Assembly: GCF_003226895.2 (NCBI RefSeq)
Contig: NZ_PNJG02000003.1
Span: forward strand, 1-64,000
Origin: Kocuria tytonis
GTDB lineage: Bacteria; Actinomycetota; Actinomycetes; Actinomycetales; Micrococcaceae
Direction of reading: 5' to 3'
Length of the DNA: 64,000 nucleotides
The notes under the pieces are model-generated. The model made no database searches and had not been told where the DNA came from. It saw nothing but the letters and a program-made list of their open reading frames with translations. Position 1 is the stretch's first letter. Every line of letters begins with the position of its first letter. This document shows, one piece after another, positions 1 to 8,476 of the stretch. The translations under genes and the position numbers were made by a program.

Positions 1-34
1 GTAAGTCACCGCCGGAATTCACGTTGAAGGGTTG

Positions 35-63
35 AGGCCCCACACCTATTGGGTGTGGGGCCT
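35..63. terminator. Strong hairpin, probable terminator of an upstream gene
   Basis: A perfect 12-bp stem (35-46 with 52-63) closes a 5-base loop. No T-tract follows on the plus strand, as is usual in high-GC actinobacteria. It most likely ends a gene lying left of the window. Confidence 0.7.
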
Positions 64-438
64 CCCCGCATTTAACACGCTAGTTCCCCGATGGATGGGC
101 TGGTGATAAGGGCCGGCCCGTGATGGTGTGGGCTGGTGACGGGGACCGGCCCGCGGCGGTGCGGTCCACGCGGGCACGATACCAAGGGGAGCGTGGACTC
201 CAGATGGGTCTACCCAGGACCATCACCGGCCCGGTGCCCACGCACCGCAACCCCGGCCAGTGCGAGACCAGATCGGGGACGGCCGGAGCCGCCTCGGGTG
301 CCGTGTGCCGTCTATCAATGCAGGGCGGGTGGGCGCCCACCGCCGTGGTTGGGTCCCCGCCTCCCCGCACGGCCTGGTAGCTTTCGAAGACCCGCGCATC
401 ACGGAGGATGCAGGGATCGGAGAGAGGAACCGGTCCAC
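64..438. other. Leader/intergenic region upstream of aacS
   Basis: About 375 bases with no convincing gene; the short reading frames here look like chance high-GC frames. It holds a 10-base direct repeat (98-107 and 130-139, period 32) inside two similar G/C-rich segments. A purine-rich stretch at about 419-430 serves as ribosome binding site for the gene starting at 439. No clear promoter was recognised. Confidence 0.5.
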
Positions 439-2442
439 ATGAACAATCCTGACCGCACGAATGAACGCGCCCTGTTGTGGACGCCCACCGAGGAACGGAC
501 CCGCGCGTCCCGCATGCACGAGTTCGCCCGGTGGGTAGAGCAGCACCACGGCGTGCCGGCTTCGGGGTTCCATGCACTGCACACCTGGTCCGTGGAACAC
601 CTCGACGAGTTCTGGCAGTCCGTGTGGGACTTCTTCGACATGGTGGCGTCCGAGCCGGGGGAGTGTGTCCTGCGAGGAACGGCCATGCCCGGGGCGCAGT
701 GGTTCCCGGGAGCTCGTCTGAACTATGCCGAGAACACGCTGCGGTGGGCCCGGAGCCGACCGGGCGACGTGGCCGTCGTCGGCGAGCATGAATCCGGCGA
801 GGCCGTGTCCTGGACATGGGCCGAGCTCGAGTCGCGAGTGGCGGCGGTGGCCCGGCAGCTGCGGGAGCTGGGCGTCACGCCCGGTGACCGTGTGGCTGCG
901 GTGCTGCCCAACATCCCGGAGACCGTGGTGGCGCTGCTGGCCACGGCCTCCGTGGGAGCCGTGTGGTCCGTGGTGAACACGGACTTCGGGCCGGCGGGTG
1001 TGGCAGATCGGTTCGCGCAGATCGAGCCCAGGGTGCTCTTCGTGGTGGACGGCTACGAGTTCGGTGGCTCCGTGCGTGACATGACCGGTTCCTACGACGC
1101 CCTGCTGGACGTGCTGCCATCGGTGGAACAACTGATCGTGGTTGACCAGTGTGCGGAAGGTACCGTCGGTGAGTTGCCGGACAGCGCCTTGCGCCTGTCC
1201 CGGATCATGGCCACACCGGGCGAACCCCACTACGAGCAGCTTCCCTTCGACCACCCGCTGTGGATCCTCTACTCCTCCGGCACCACCGGTAAACCGAAAG
1301 GGATTGTGCACTCCCATGGCGGGGTGGTGGTCGAGTTCTACAAGGCGCTCGGGCTGCACTCGGGTCTGGGCCCGGAGGACGTCGCCTACTACGCCGTGGC
1401 CACCACCTGGATGGTGTGGAACATGCTCGTGGGCATCCTACTCACCGGCGCACGGATCATCACCTACGACGGCTCGCCGACATTCGGTGGACCGCAGAAG
1501 TCGTTCGAGCTGGTGGCTCGCCACGGGGCCACGTTCTTCGGCACCGGCGCCGGGATCCTGTCCATGGTGCAGCGCGCGGGTGTGGTTCCGAACGTGAGCC
1601 TGGACTTCTCCGCCCTCGAGTCCATCCTGGTCACGGGCTCCCCGCTGCCGGACGCCACGTGGGACTGGGTGTACGACTCGGTGTCCACCACGGTGCGGCT
1701 GGGCTCCGACTCCGGGGGAACGGACGTCACCAGCGCGTTCATCGGCACGAATCCGTACCAGCCCGTCTACCGCGGCGAGATCATGGGCCCGTACCTCGGT
1801 GTGGCCGCGGAGTCCTGGAACACCGCGGGGGAGCGCGTGTGGGACGAGGTGGGGGAGCTCGTGATCACCCGGCCCATGCCCAGCATGCCCGTCCGCTTCT
1901 GGAACGACCCGGAGGGGGACCGCTACCGGGCCGCCTACTTCGACATGTTCCCCGGGGTGTGGCGCCAGGGGGATTGGGTGACCCAGCTCTCGGAGGGGCC
2001 GTTCGTGGTGCACGGCCGGTCGGACTCCACCATCAACCGCGGGGGCATCCGCATGGGCTCCGCGGACCTCACTCACGTGGTGGACCGAGTGGACGGTGTG
2101 GCGGCCTCCATGGTGATCGGGGCCGAACTGGCCGGAGGGGACTACTACATGCCCCTGTTCGTGGTGCCCGAGCCCGGCACCCGGCTCACGGAGCAGCTGA
2201 AGCAGCGCATCGTGGCCGCCATCAGGGAGCAGGTGTCCCCGCGCTACGTGCCCGACGAGATCATCGAGGCCCCGGCCGTGCCCCGCACCCGCACCGGGAA
2301 GCTCCTGGAGATCCCCGTCAAGAAGCTGTACCAGGGCGCGGATCCGTCCTCCCTCAACCGCGCGACCGCCGAGGACGCGGAGGTCCTGGACTGGTACGCC
2401 GCGCAAGCGCGCCGCCACGCACGCGGGGCAGCGGCCGACTGA
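439..2442 (+). CDS. aacS: Acetoacetate--CoA ligase (acetoacetyl-CoA synthetase)
   Basis: Predicted cytoplasmic adenylate-forming enzyme that activates acetoacetate with ATP and CoA, feeding ketone bodies into acetyl-CoA metabolism. The 667-residue length suits the family (about 650). The acyl-CoA synthetase N-terminal cap is seen at about residues 35-90 (HTWSVEHLDEFW). The ATP/AMP P-loop SSGTTGKPKG lies near residues 278-290, and the C-terminal catalytic lysine in RTGKLLEIPVKK near residue 620. I chose the ATG at 439, preceded by a GAGAGAGG-type site, rather than the much longer upstream frame, because homology begins just after it. It is monocistronic and ends convergently with the flavoenzyme at a shared terminator. 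Acetyl- or propionyl-CoA synthetase is a less likely alternative given the acetoacetyl-type N-terminus. Confidence 0.9.
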   Translation: MNNPDRTNERALLWTPTEERTRASRMHEFARWVEQHHGVPASGFHALHTWSVEHLDEFWQSVWDFFDMVASEPGECVLRGTAMPGAQWFPGARLNYAENTLRWARSRPGDVAVVGEHESGEAVSWTWAELESRVAAVARQLRELGVTPGDRVAAVLPNIPETVVALLATASVGAVWSVVNTDFGPAGVADRFAQIEPRVLFVVDGYEFGGSVRDMTGSYDALLDVLPSVEQLIVVDQCAEGTVGELPDSALRLSRIMATPGEPHYEQLPFDHPLWILYSSGTTGKPKGIVHSHGGVVVEFYKALGLHSGLGPEDVAYYAVATTWMVWNMLVGILLTGARIITYDGSPTFGGPQKSFELVARHGATFFGTGAGILSMVQRAGVVPNVSLDFSALESILVTGSPLPDATWDWVYDSVSTTVRLGSDSGGTDVTSAFIGTNPYQPVYRGEIMGPYLGVAAESWNTAGERVWDEVGELVITRPMPSMPVRFWNDPEGDRYRAAYFDMFPGVWRQGDWVTQLSEGPFVVHGRSDSTINRGGIRMGSADLTHVVDRVDGVAASMVIGAELAGGDYYMPLFVVPEPGTRLTEQLKQRIVAAIREQVSPRYVPDEIIEAPAVPRTRTGKLLEIPVKKLYQGADPSSLNRATAEDAEVLDWYAAQARRHARGAAAD

Positions 2443-2528
2443 GCGGCTCGCCCCGGCCTTCCCGGGCTCAGGCCCCCGACATGCGTGAGCTTCCGGCAGG
2501 CGTCAAGGGCCACCCCATGGCACACGGC

Positions 2529-2569
2529 AACGGCCCCGGCCCGCCCGAGGTGGGCGGACCGGGGCCGTT
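2529..2569. terminator. Bidirectional terminator between aacS and the flavoenzyme
   Basis: An 11-bp outer stem (2529-2539 with 2559-2569) continues into a 6-bp inner stem (2541-2546 with 2552-2557). It sits between two convergent stop codons. Confidence 0.75.
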
Positions 2570-2594
2570 GCCCATCGGGAGTGTCAGATCCCGG

Positions 2595-4271
2595 TCAGGA
2601 GACCACCTTGCCGGGGTTCAGGTTCCCCCCGGGGTCCGCGACCTGGAAGAGGCCCTTCATCAGCGCCACGCCCTCGGGGGAGACGTCCTGCTCCATCCAG
2701 GGCTGGTGCTCCACACCCACGCCGTGGTGGTGGGAGAGCGTGGCCCCGGAGTCGATGAACGACTGCTGGATGGCGGACTTGACCACCTGGTACTCCTCGT
2801 ACGGGTTCTCCTCGTCGAAGACGTACGCGAACGTGAAGTACAGGCACGCCCCGGAGTGGTACGAGTGGGACATGTGGGACATGATCCAGCCGGACTTGCC
2901 CAGCTGCGCGTAGGCGCGCTGCACGGCGTCGTACGCGTTCTTGTGCACCGTGGTGAGCTTGGACCACGGCGCGGCCGTCTCGGAGACGTCCCCCACGGTG
3001 TTCTGCTCCAGCAGGAAGTCGCGCAGGTGCGGGGTGTCGAACTTCTTCTGGTCGTACAGCGCGCCCGGGCCGGACCCCAGCACGACGGCGCCGTGGGCCT
3101 TCGCGATCCGGGCCACGGCCTTCTTGCGCTCGGCGACGTCCTTCGCGGAGCCCTCGAAACAGGCGTAGGAGATGCACATGGCGTCCGTGTCCCAGCCGCG
3201 CCTGCGCATCACGGCCCACAGGGCGTCCTGGCCCTTGGCGGCGAGCTTGCCCTTCACGGAGGTGGAGGCCTTCTGCGTGGCCAGCGAGAACGCCGTCTCG
3301 TGGGCGTCCGAGATCCGGGCGAAGGTCAGCGGGATCTCGGCCTCGGTGTAGCGGCGCACCGCGGTCAGTGCCTGCTGCCACGTGGGGAACATGTAGGCGA
3401 TTACCTCGTGCTCCTGGGGCAGCCGGTGGACGTGGACGGTGAGCTCCGTGATCACGCCCAGGCGGCCCTCGGAGCCGATGACCATCTCGCGCAGGCTGGG
3501 CCCGGTGGACGTGGAGGGCAGGGGGCGCAGCACCACGGTCCCGGAGGGACGCACCAGGCGCAGGCCGCGCACGATGTCCGCGATGTCCCCGTACTTGTCC
3601 GACTGCATCCCGGAGGACCGGGTGGCGGCCCAGCCGCCCAGCGTGGAGTACGCGAAGGAGTCGGGGAAGTGCCCCAGGGTCCAGCCCCGGGCGTTGAGCT
3701 GGTCCTCCATGTCCGGCCCGAGCACCCCGGCCTGGATAGTGGCGAGCCCCGAGGTCTCGTCGATCTCGAGCACCTTGTTCAACCGGCCCATGTCCAGGGA
3801 GACGATGCAGCGGGTCTCCTCCGGGGCGGGCTGCAGGCTGCGGGAGATGCTGGAGCCCCCGCCGAAGGGGATGACCACGAGGTCCTGCGCCACGGCGGTG
3901 CGCAGAATTTCCGCCACCTCGTCCTCGGACCCCGGGTAGACGACCACGTCCGGGACCCGTGCGAAATCACTGCGCAGCGTCTGCATCAGCTCCAGGACCG
4001 ACTTGCCGGCCCAGTGCACGATCCGCAGCTCGTCGTCCAGGGACACGTTCTCCGGGCCGCTGATCCCACGGAGCCGCGCCAGGACGTCCTCGGAGGCCGT
4101 GGAGGCCGGGACTTGCACCGTGGCGAAATCCACGGTGTCGCGCTGCCGGGGTCGCAGGGAGACGCCGATGGCCTCCTTGACGAACGGCGCGAACGCGGGC
4201 TTGTTCCGGTAGTCGAAGAACACGCCCTCCTCGCCCCAGCCCCACCACTTCTGATGCTTCACGTGTGCCAC
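2595..4271 (-). CDS. FAD-binding oxidase, alkylglycerone-phosphate synthase-like
   Basis: A 558-residue VAO-type flavoprotein that most resembles alkyldihydroxyacetonephosphate synthase, the enzyme that swaps the acyl group of acyl-DHAP for a fatty alcohol to form the ether bond. Visible features are an FAD-binding segment with the glycine-rich loop PFGGGSSISRS (about residues 133-145), the ADP-site segment STLGGWAATRSSG, and near the C-terminus a histidine triplet at residues 514-516 (LSHHHGVG), the signature associated with activity in this family. It is the last gene of a three-gene minus-strand operon, 31 bases after the acyltransferase stop. The acyltransferase, reductase and fatty-acyl reductase neighbours support a lipid role. 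Another FAD-linked oxidase substrate, such as a 2-hydroxy acid, cannot be excluded. Confidence 0.8.
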   Translation of the reverse strand: MAHVKHQKWWGWGEEGVFFDYRNKPAFAPFVKEAIGVSLRPRQRDTVDFATVQVPASTASEDVLARLRGISGPENVSLDDELRIVHWAGKSVLELMQTLRSDFARVPDVVVYPGSEDEVAEILRTAVAQDLVVIPFGGGSSISRSLQPAPEETRCIVSLDMGRLNKVLEIDETSGLATIQAGVLGPDMEDQLNARGWTLGHFPDSFAYSTLGGWAATRSSGMQSDKYGDIADIVRGLRLVRPSGTVVLRPLPSTSTGPSLREMVIGSEGRLGVITELTVHVHRLPQEHEVIAYMFPTWQQALTAVRRYTEAEIPLTFARISDAHETAFSLATQKASTSVKGKLAAKGQDALWAVMRRRGWDTDAMCISYACFEGSAKDVAERKKAVARIAKAHGAVVLGSGPGALYDQKKFDTPHLRDFLLEQNTVGDVSETAAPWSKLTTVHKNAYDAVQRAYAQLGKSGWIMSHMSHSYHSGACLYFTFAYVFDEENPYEEYQVVKSAIQQSFIDSGATLSHHHGVGVEHQPWMEQDVSPEGVALMKGLFQVADPGGNLNPGKVVS

Positions 4272-4302
4272 TACGGGGAAACCTCTTTCCTGGGGGATGC
4301 CA

Positions 4303-5139
4303 CTAGTCCTGGATCATGTGCCGGTTCGCAGCGTACAGCGCGCGCACGGCGGCCTCGATGCGTTCGTTGAACCCGACGGCGTTCTCGTTGCCGCGCGCCC
4401 GCAGCGGGGCACCCACCGCCACCACCACGGGCGGGCGCCCCCGGCGGGGCCAGCTGGTCCCGCGCGGCATGGCCTCGTGCGCACCGATGAGCGCCACCGG
4501 AACCACGGGCACCTGGGTGGCCAGCGCCAACGACGCCGCTCCCACCTGGAACGGGGCCATTCTGCCGGTCTTGGAGCGGGTCCCCTCCGGGAAGATCAGC
4601 AGGGGGACCCCTGCGGCCAGCAGCTTCTTGGAGAGCCCCCGGTTCGCGCCCTCACCGCGGCGGTCCACCGGAAAGGCGTTGAACACGAGCTGCGTGAAGA
4701 AGCGCTTGTGCCACGTGGTGAAGAAGTAGTCCGCGGCCACGCCGGTGGCGAGGTCCCGGGAGATGTAGTGCGGCACCCCGCTCATCACGAGGGGCGCGTC
4801 CAGGTGGCTCGAGTGGTTGGCCACCACCACGCACGTGCCCTTCACCCCGTACGCGGCCGGGTCCACCACGTTGGTGCGCGTGATGGTGCGGTTGACCATC
4901 CCGCGGAAGAAGAGGGTCTGCACGATCCGGCGCACCACGCGACGCACCGGCCGGGTGTAGTGCGCGGCCGTGAGCTCCGCGGACTCCGCGGGCGGGGCGG
5001 GCGGATCCGGCTCCTGCTGCCCCACGGGACCCTCCAGGGAGTCCAGCACGCGGGGACGCGGTTCGGGGGCGGGTGCGCCGCGGCGTCGTCGGGCGGGCCC
5101 GGCCGGGCGGTCAGAGTCGTTCTGCTGTGACGGTGCCAC
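4303..5139 (-). CDS. 1-acyl-sn-glycerol-3-phosphate acyltransferase family (PlsC-type)
   Basis: Membrane-associated acyltransferase of 278 residues expected to acylate lysophosphatidate or a related glycerol phosphate. The catalytic H-x4-D motif is present as NHSSHLD and the glycerol-phosphate binding motif as FPEGTRS, in the correct order. A proline/arginine-rich N-terminal tail of roughly 60 residues precedes the acyltransferase domain. The GTG at 5139 lies 4 bases after the stop of the SDR gene, so translational coupling is likely; a longer frame upstream would overlap the SDR. The next gene is the alkylglycerone-phosphate-synthase-like enzyme, which suggests this acyltransferase completes an ether or ester glycerolipid. 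Confidence 0.85.
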   Translation of the reverse strand: MAPSQQNDSDRPAGPARRRRGAPAPEPRPRVLDSLEGPVGQQEPDPPAPPAESAELTAAHYTRPVRRVVRRIVQTLFFRGMVNRTITRTNVVDPAAYGVKGTCVVVANHSSHLDAPLVMSGVPHYISRDLATGVAADYFFTTWHKRFFTQLVFNAFPVDRRGEGANRGLSKKLLAAGVPLLIFPEGTRSKTGRMAPFQVGAASLALATQVPVVPVALIGAHEAMPRGTSWPRRGRPPVVVAVGAPLRARGNENAVGFNERIEAAVRALYAANRHMIQD

Positions 5140-5143
5140 GGGA

Positions 5144-5926
5144 TCAGGCCTGGATCTCGCGGCGTCGGATCCCCGAGATCTGGCGGGAGAGCCAGCGCAC
5201 GGTGGGGCGCGGGAGGTGACGCAGTGCGGTCGCCATGACCTTGTAGCGCAGGGTGGGGACGGAGAGGACCTTCCCGCGCGCCACGTCCGCGAGGGCCGCC
5301 TCCACGAGGCGGTCCGCGTCGAGCCACATGAAGTCCGGGATGGAGGAACCCGTGATGCCCGCGCGGCTGTGGAACTCGGTGCGCACCCACCCCGGCAGCA
5401 GCGCCGTGACGTGGACACCAGTGCCGTGCAGCTCCACCGCGAGCGACTCGGTCATGGTGGTGGTGTAGGCCTTGATCGCCGAGTAGTCGCCCATGGTCAC
5501 GTAGCCGGAGGTCGAGGAGACGTTGACGATCCAGCCCGTGCGACGCTTCAGCATGGCGCGGGCGGCGGCACCCGAGAGCCTGGAGACCGCCGCGCACATG
5601 ACCTCGAAGCCCGTCTCGTGCTGACGGAAGTCCTCGGCGGTGAACAGGGCCTTGACGGAGAAGCCCGCGTTGTTCACGAGCATGTCCACCGGGTGGTCGG
5701 GATCCTCGAGGCGCTGGGCGACGCGGCGGAGGTCCTCGCGCACGGCGAGGTCCGCGGTGATCGTCTCCACGTGCACGCCGTGCTCGGCGGTGAGATCGCG
5801 CGCGGTCCGCGCGAGTCTCGGCTCGTCCCGCGCGACCAGGACGAGGTTGAAGCCCCTGCGGGCGAGGGAGCGTGCGAACGCGGCACCGATGCCTGACGTC
5901 CCACCGGTCACGAGAGCGGTAAGCAT
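5144..5926 (-). CDS. Short-chain dehydrogenase/reductase
   Basis: Classical SDR of 260 residues. The Rossmann motif TGGTSGIG is at residues 7-14, NNAG follows, the catalytic Ser lies in NVSSTSG, and the Tyr/Lys pair in YSAIK. The predicted role is NAD(P)H-dependent reduction of a ketone; in this operon a 1-acyl- or 1-alkyl-dihydroxyacetone phosphate is plausible but unproven. The gene is first in a three-gene operon. A -10-like TATCTT (5938-5933) sits 6 bases before the ATG at 5926, so the mRNA is probably leaderless. An inverted repeat that could bind the nearby TetR regulator lies just upstream. Confidence 0.85.
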   Translation of the reverse strand: MLTALVTGGTSGIGAAFARSLARRGFNLVLVARDEPRLARTARDLTAEHGVHVETITADLAVREDLRRVAQRLEDPDHPVDMLVNNAGFSVKALFTAEDFRQHETGFEVMCAAVSRLSGAAARAMLKRRTGWIVNVSSTSGYVTMGDYSAIKAYTTTMTESLAVELHGTGVHVTALLPGWVRTEFHSRAGITGSSIPDFMWLDADRLVEAALADVARGKVLSVPTLRYKVMATALRHLPRPTVRWLSRQISGIRRREIQA

Positions 5927-6223
5927 GACCCTAAGATACACTACGGTGGGCGTAGCACAGTGGCCCCGGCCTGCTCGGACGGTGCTCCTCGGGTCTGCGG
6001 GCCGCGAGCCGGTTCGGGTCGCCTCGTGGCGAGGGGATCCCGGCGGCGGTTCGGCCGGTGCGGTCCTCGCGGCGCCCGTCAACTGGGCACCGCGGCGGAT
6101 CACGGTCCGGTCCCGCCCCGGGCCGGGTGCCGGGATCCGCGGAGAGGCGCCCACCCGGGACCCGCGGGTGGTGCCCGCACCGTGGCCCGGCGGCCGTTCC
6201 CGTTCCAACCATCGGAGGATTCC
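5927..6223. promoter_or_regulatory. Divergent control region between the SDR operon and the FAR-HAD gene, with candidate TetR operator
   Basis: The minus-strand -10-like TATCTT lies at 5938-5933. Immediately upstream is a short inverted repeat, CTACG (5941-5945) and CGTAG (5951-5955), in the -10/-35 interval. A GGAGG ribosome binding site (6215-6219) serves the plus-strand gene. The repeat arms are only 5 bp, so the operator assignment is tentative. Confidence 0.45.
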
Positions 6224-8473
6224 TTGACCCAGACCACCACCACGCGCGTCCTGCTCACGGGGGCCACGGGCTTCCTGGGACAGGCGGTCCTCGAACGGCT
6301 GCTCTCCGGATCGGACGACGTCCACGTGACGGCGGTGGTCCGCCCCAGGGGATCGCAGTCCGGCAGTGCACGGCTGCGGCAGCTGCTCCGCAAGCCCTCC
6401 TTCAGGACCTGGCGCGAGGCCGTGGGGGAGGAGCGGGCGCGGGAGGTCTTCGAGGCCCGCACGAGCGTGCTCGAGGGTGATCTCACGGGACTCGCGGAGA
6501 TCACCGAGCCCTTCGACGTGGTGGTGCACTCGGCCTCGACGGTCTCCTTCGACCCGCCCATCGACCAGGCCTTCCGGACGAACGTGGGCGGCGCGGTGGG
6601 GCTCTACGACGCGCTGCGGGCCTCGGGCCAGGACCCCCACGTGATCCACGTGTCCACGTGCTACGTGGGTGGGATCGCGAAGGGCCTGCGCCCGGAGGCG
6701 TCGGTGGACCACGACGTCGACTGGCGGGTGGAGTTCGACGCCGCCGTGCGCGCCGCGGACACCGCCGAGGTGGAGTCCCGCTCCCCGGAACGGTTGGAGT
6801 CCTTCATCCGGCAGGCCACGGGACTGCACGGCAAGGAGGGCCCCAAGTCCGTGGCCCGCGCCGCCGAGGAGGCGCGGCTGGAGTGGGTGCGCTCGCGGCT
6901 CGTGGACCACGGCCGGACCCGCGCGCAGTCGCTCGGGTGGACCGACATCTACACGTTCACCAAGGCGCTGGGCGAGCGCGTGGCCGAGCAGAAGTGGGCG
7001 GGGGACGGGCACCGGCTGTCGATCGTGCGCCCCTCGATCATCGAGTCCGCGCTGCGCCACCCGTTCCCCGGGTGGATCGACGGGTACAAGGTGGCCGACC
7101 CGCTCATCATGGCCTACGCCAAGGGCGCGCTGCCGGAGTTCCCCGGGCTGCCGGACTCCGTCCTGGACGTGATCCCGGTGGACTTCGTGGTCAACGCGAT
7201 CGTGGCGCTCGTCCTGGACGGGCACCGGGAACAGACCCGGGGTGCCGCGGCGGAACCGCAAGGGCCCGCGTACTACCAGGTGTGCTCGGGGGCCTCGAAC
7301 CCGCTGCCGTTCCACCAGATGTACCGCAGCGTGCGCTCCTACTTCCTGGAGCGCCCCCTGGAGGACTCGCACGGCAACCCGATCGCCGTGCCCGAGTGGA
7401 AGTTCCCGGCCGGCAACTCCATGGAACGCGGTCTCGCGGTCAAGGAGAAGCTGGCCGCCGCGGGCAGCCGCGTGAGCTCGGTGCTCCCGGCCACGGCGCG
7501 CACCCGGGAGTGGACCAACTCGCTGCACCGCATGCAGACGGGGCTGGGCTCGCTGCGCACCTACGTGGACCTGTACCAGAACTACACGCGCACCGAGATG
7601 ATCTTCGACGACACCCACACCCGCGCGCTGAACCGCTCGCTGCCGGAGGGCACCGCCGAGGACCGGCGCTTCGACGTGCGGGCCATCGAATGGCGGGACT
7701 ACTGGCGGGACGTGCACCTGCCCGCGCTCACGGAGATGACGAAGGCGTACGGCCGGGCCAAGGCGGCCTCCCGCAAACGGGCTTCGCGCACCCGCGGGCT
7801 GAGCGGGGGCACGGACGTGGTGGCGGTGTTCGACCTCGAGGGCACGGTGGCCTCGGGCAACATCATCACGCAGTACGCGCAGCTGCGCCGCCGGGAGCTC
7901 AGCCCCGTGCAGTGGCCGGGCGAGTTCGCGGAGCTGATGGGCAACGCGGCCACGTACCTCAAGGCCGAGCGCCGGGACCGCGGGGAGTTCATCCGGGCGT
8001 TCCTGCGCCGCTACGAGGGCGTGTCCGTGGAGCGGGTCCGAGAGCTCATGGACGGCTCCCTGGGCCGCGCGGTGGAGCAGAGCGTGCGCCCGGGAGCGCT
8101 CGAGCGCATCCGGCAGCACCGTGAGGCGGGGCACCGCACGGTGCTCGTGACCGGCTCGCTGGACCTGCTCGTGAGCCCCCTCGCGGAGCTGTTCGACGAC
8201 GTGGTCGCCGGGCGCATGGATCAGGTGGACGGTGTGCTCACGGGCTACCTGGCCACCCCGCCGCTCGTGGACGAGGCCCGCGCCCAGTGGCTCAAGCGCT
8301 ACGCCGAGGACCACGGGCTGGACCTCGGCCGCTCGTACGGGTACGGCGATTCCGTGGCGGACGCCAGCTGGCTGTCGCTGGTGGGCCATCCCCACGCGGT
8401 GAACCCGGACCTGCCGCTGTACCGCAGGGCCCGGAAGGCGCACTGGCCGGTGGAGGACTGGAGGAGGGCCTGA
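6224..8473 (+). CDS. Fatty-acyl-CoA reductase-like SDR fused to a HAD-IB phosphatase
   Basis: A 749-residue two-domain protein. Residues about 1-500 form an extended SDR of the male-sterility/fatty-acyl reductase type: nucleotide-binding TGATGFLG near residue 10 and active-site Tyr/Lys in YTFTK. Such domains reduce acyl-CoA to aldehyde or alcohol. Residues about 530-749 are a HAD-IB hydrolase with nucleophile motif FDLEGT (Asp537), motif II TGS and motif IV GDSVAD; the second aspartate of the usual DxD is Glu. The start is a TTG at 6224, 4 bases after GGAGG; the upstream in-frame extension is compositional noise. The TetR gene follows 3 bases later. The gene is divergent from the SDR-acyltransferase-AGPS-like operon, where a fatty alcohol would be a direct substrate. 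Confidence 0.8.
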   Translation: MTQTTTTRVLLTGATGFLGQAVLERLLSGSDDVHVTAVVRPRGSQSGSARLRQLLRKPSFRTWREAVGEERAREVFEARTSVLEGDLTGLAEITEPFDVVVHSASTVSFDPPIDQAFRTNVGGAVGLYDALRASGQDPHVIHVSTCYVGGIAKGLRPEASVDHDVDWRVEFDAAVRAADTAEVESRSPERLESFIRQATGLHGKEGPKSVARAAEEARLEWVRSRLVDHGRTRAQSLGWTDIYTFTKALGERVAEQKWAGDGHRLSIVRPSIIESALRHPFPGWIDGYKVADPLIMAYAKGALPEFPGLPDSVLDVIPVDFVVNAIVALVLDGHREQTRGAAAEPQGPAYYQVCSGASNPLPFHQMYRSVRSYFLERPLEDSHGNPIAVPEWKFPAGNSMERGLAVKEKLAAAGSRVSSVLPATARTREWTNSLHRMQTGLGSLRTYVDLYQNYTRTEMIFDDTHTRALNRSLPEGTAEDRRFDVRAIEWRDYWRDVHLPALTEMTKAYGRAKAASRKRASRTRGLSGGTDVVAVFDLEGTVASGNIITQYAQLRRRELSPVQWPGEFAELMGNAATYLKAERRDRGEFIRAFLRRYEGVSVERVRELMDGSLGRAVEQSVRPGALERIRQHREAGHRTVLVTGSLDLLVSPLAELFDDVVAGRMDQVDGVLTGYLATPPLVDEARAQWLKRYAEDHGLDLGRSYGYGDSVADASWLSLVGHPHAVNPDLPLYRRARKAHWPVEDWRRA

Positions 8474-8476
8474 CCC

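Noticed and set aside
80..1359. Long minus-strand frames antisense to aacS
   Set aside because: Arg/Pro/Gly/His-rich composition typical of shadow frames in high-GC DNA; the plus-strand frame encodes a clear acetoacetyl-CoA synthetase.
1416..4370. Plus-strand open frame of 984 codons across aacS and the flavoenzyme
   Set aside because: It spans two well-supported genes and a bidirectional terminator, and its product is low-complexity Gly/Arg/His/Val.
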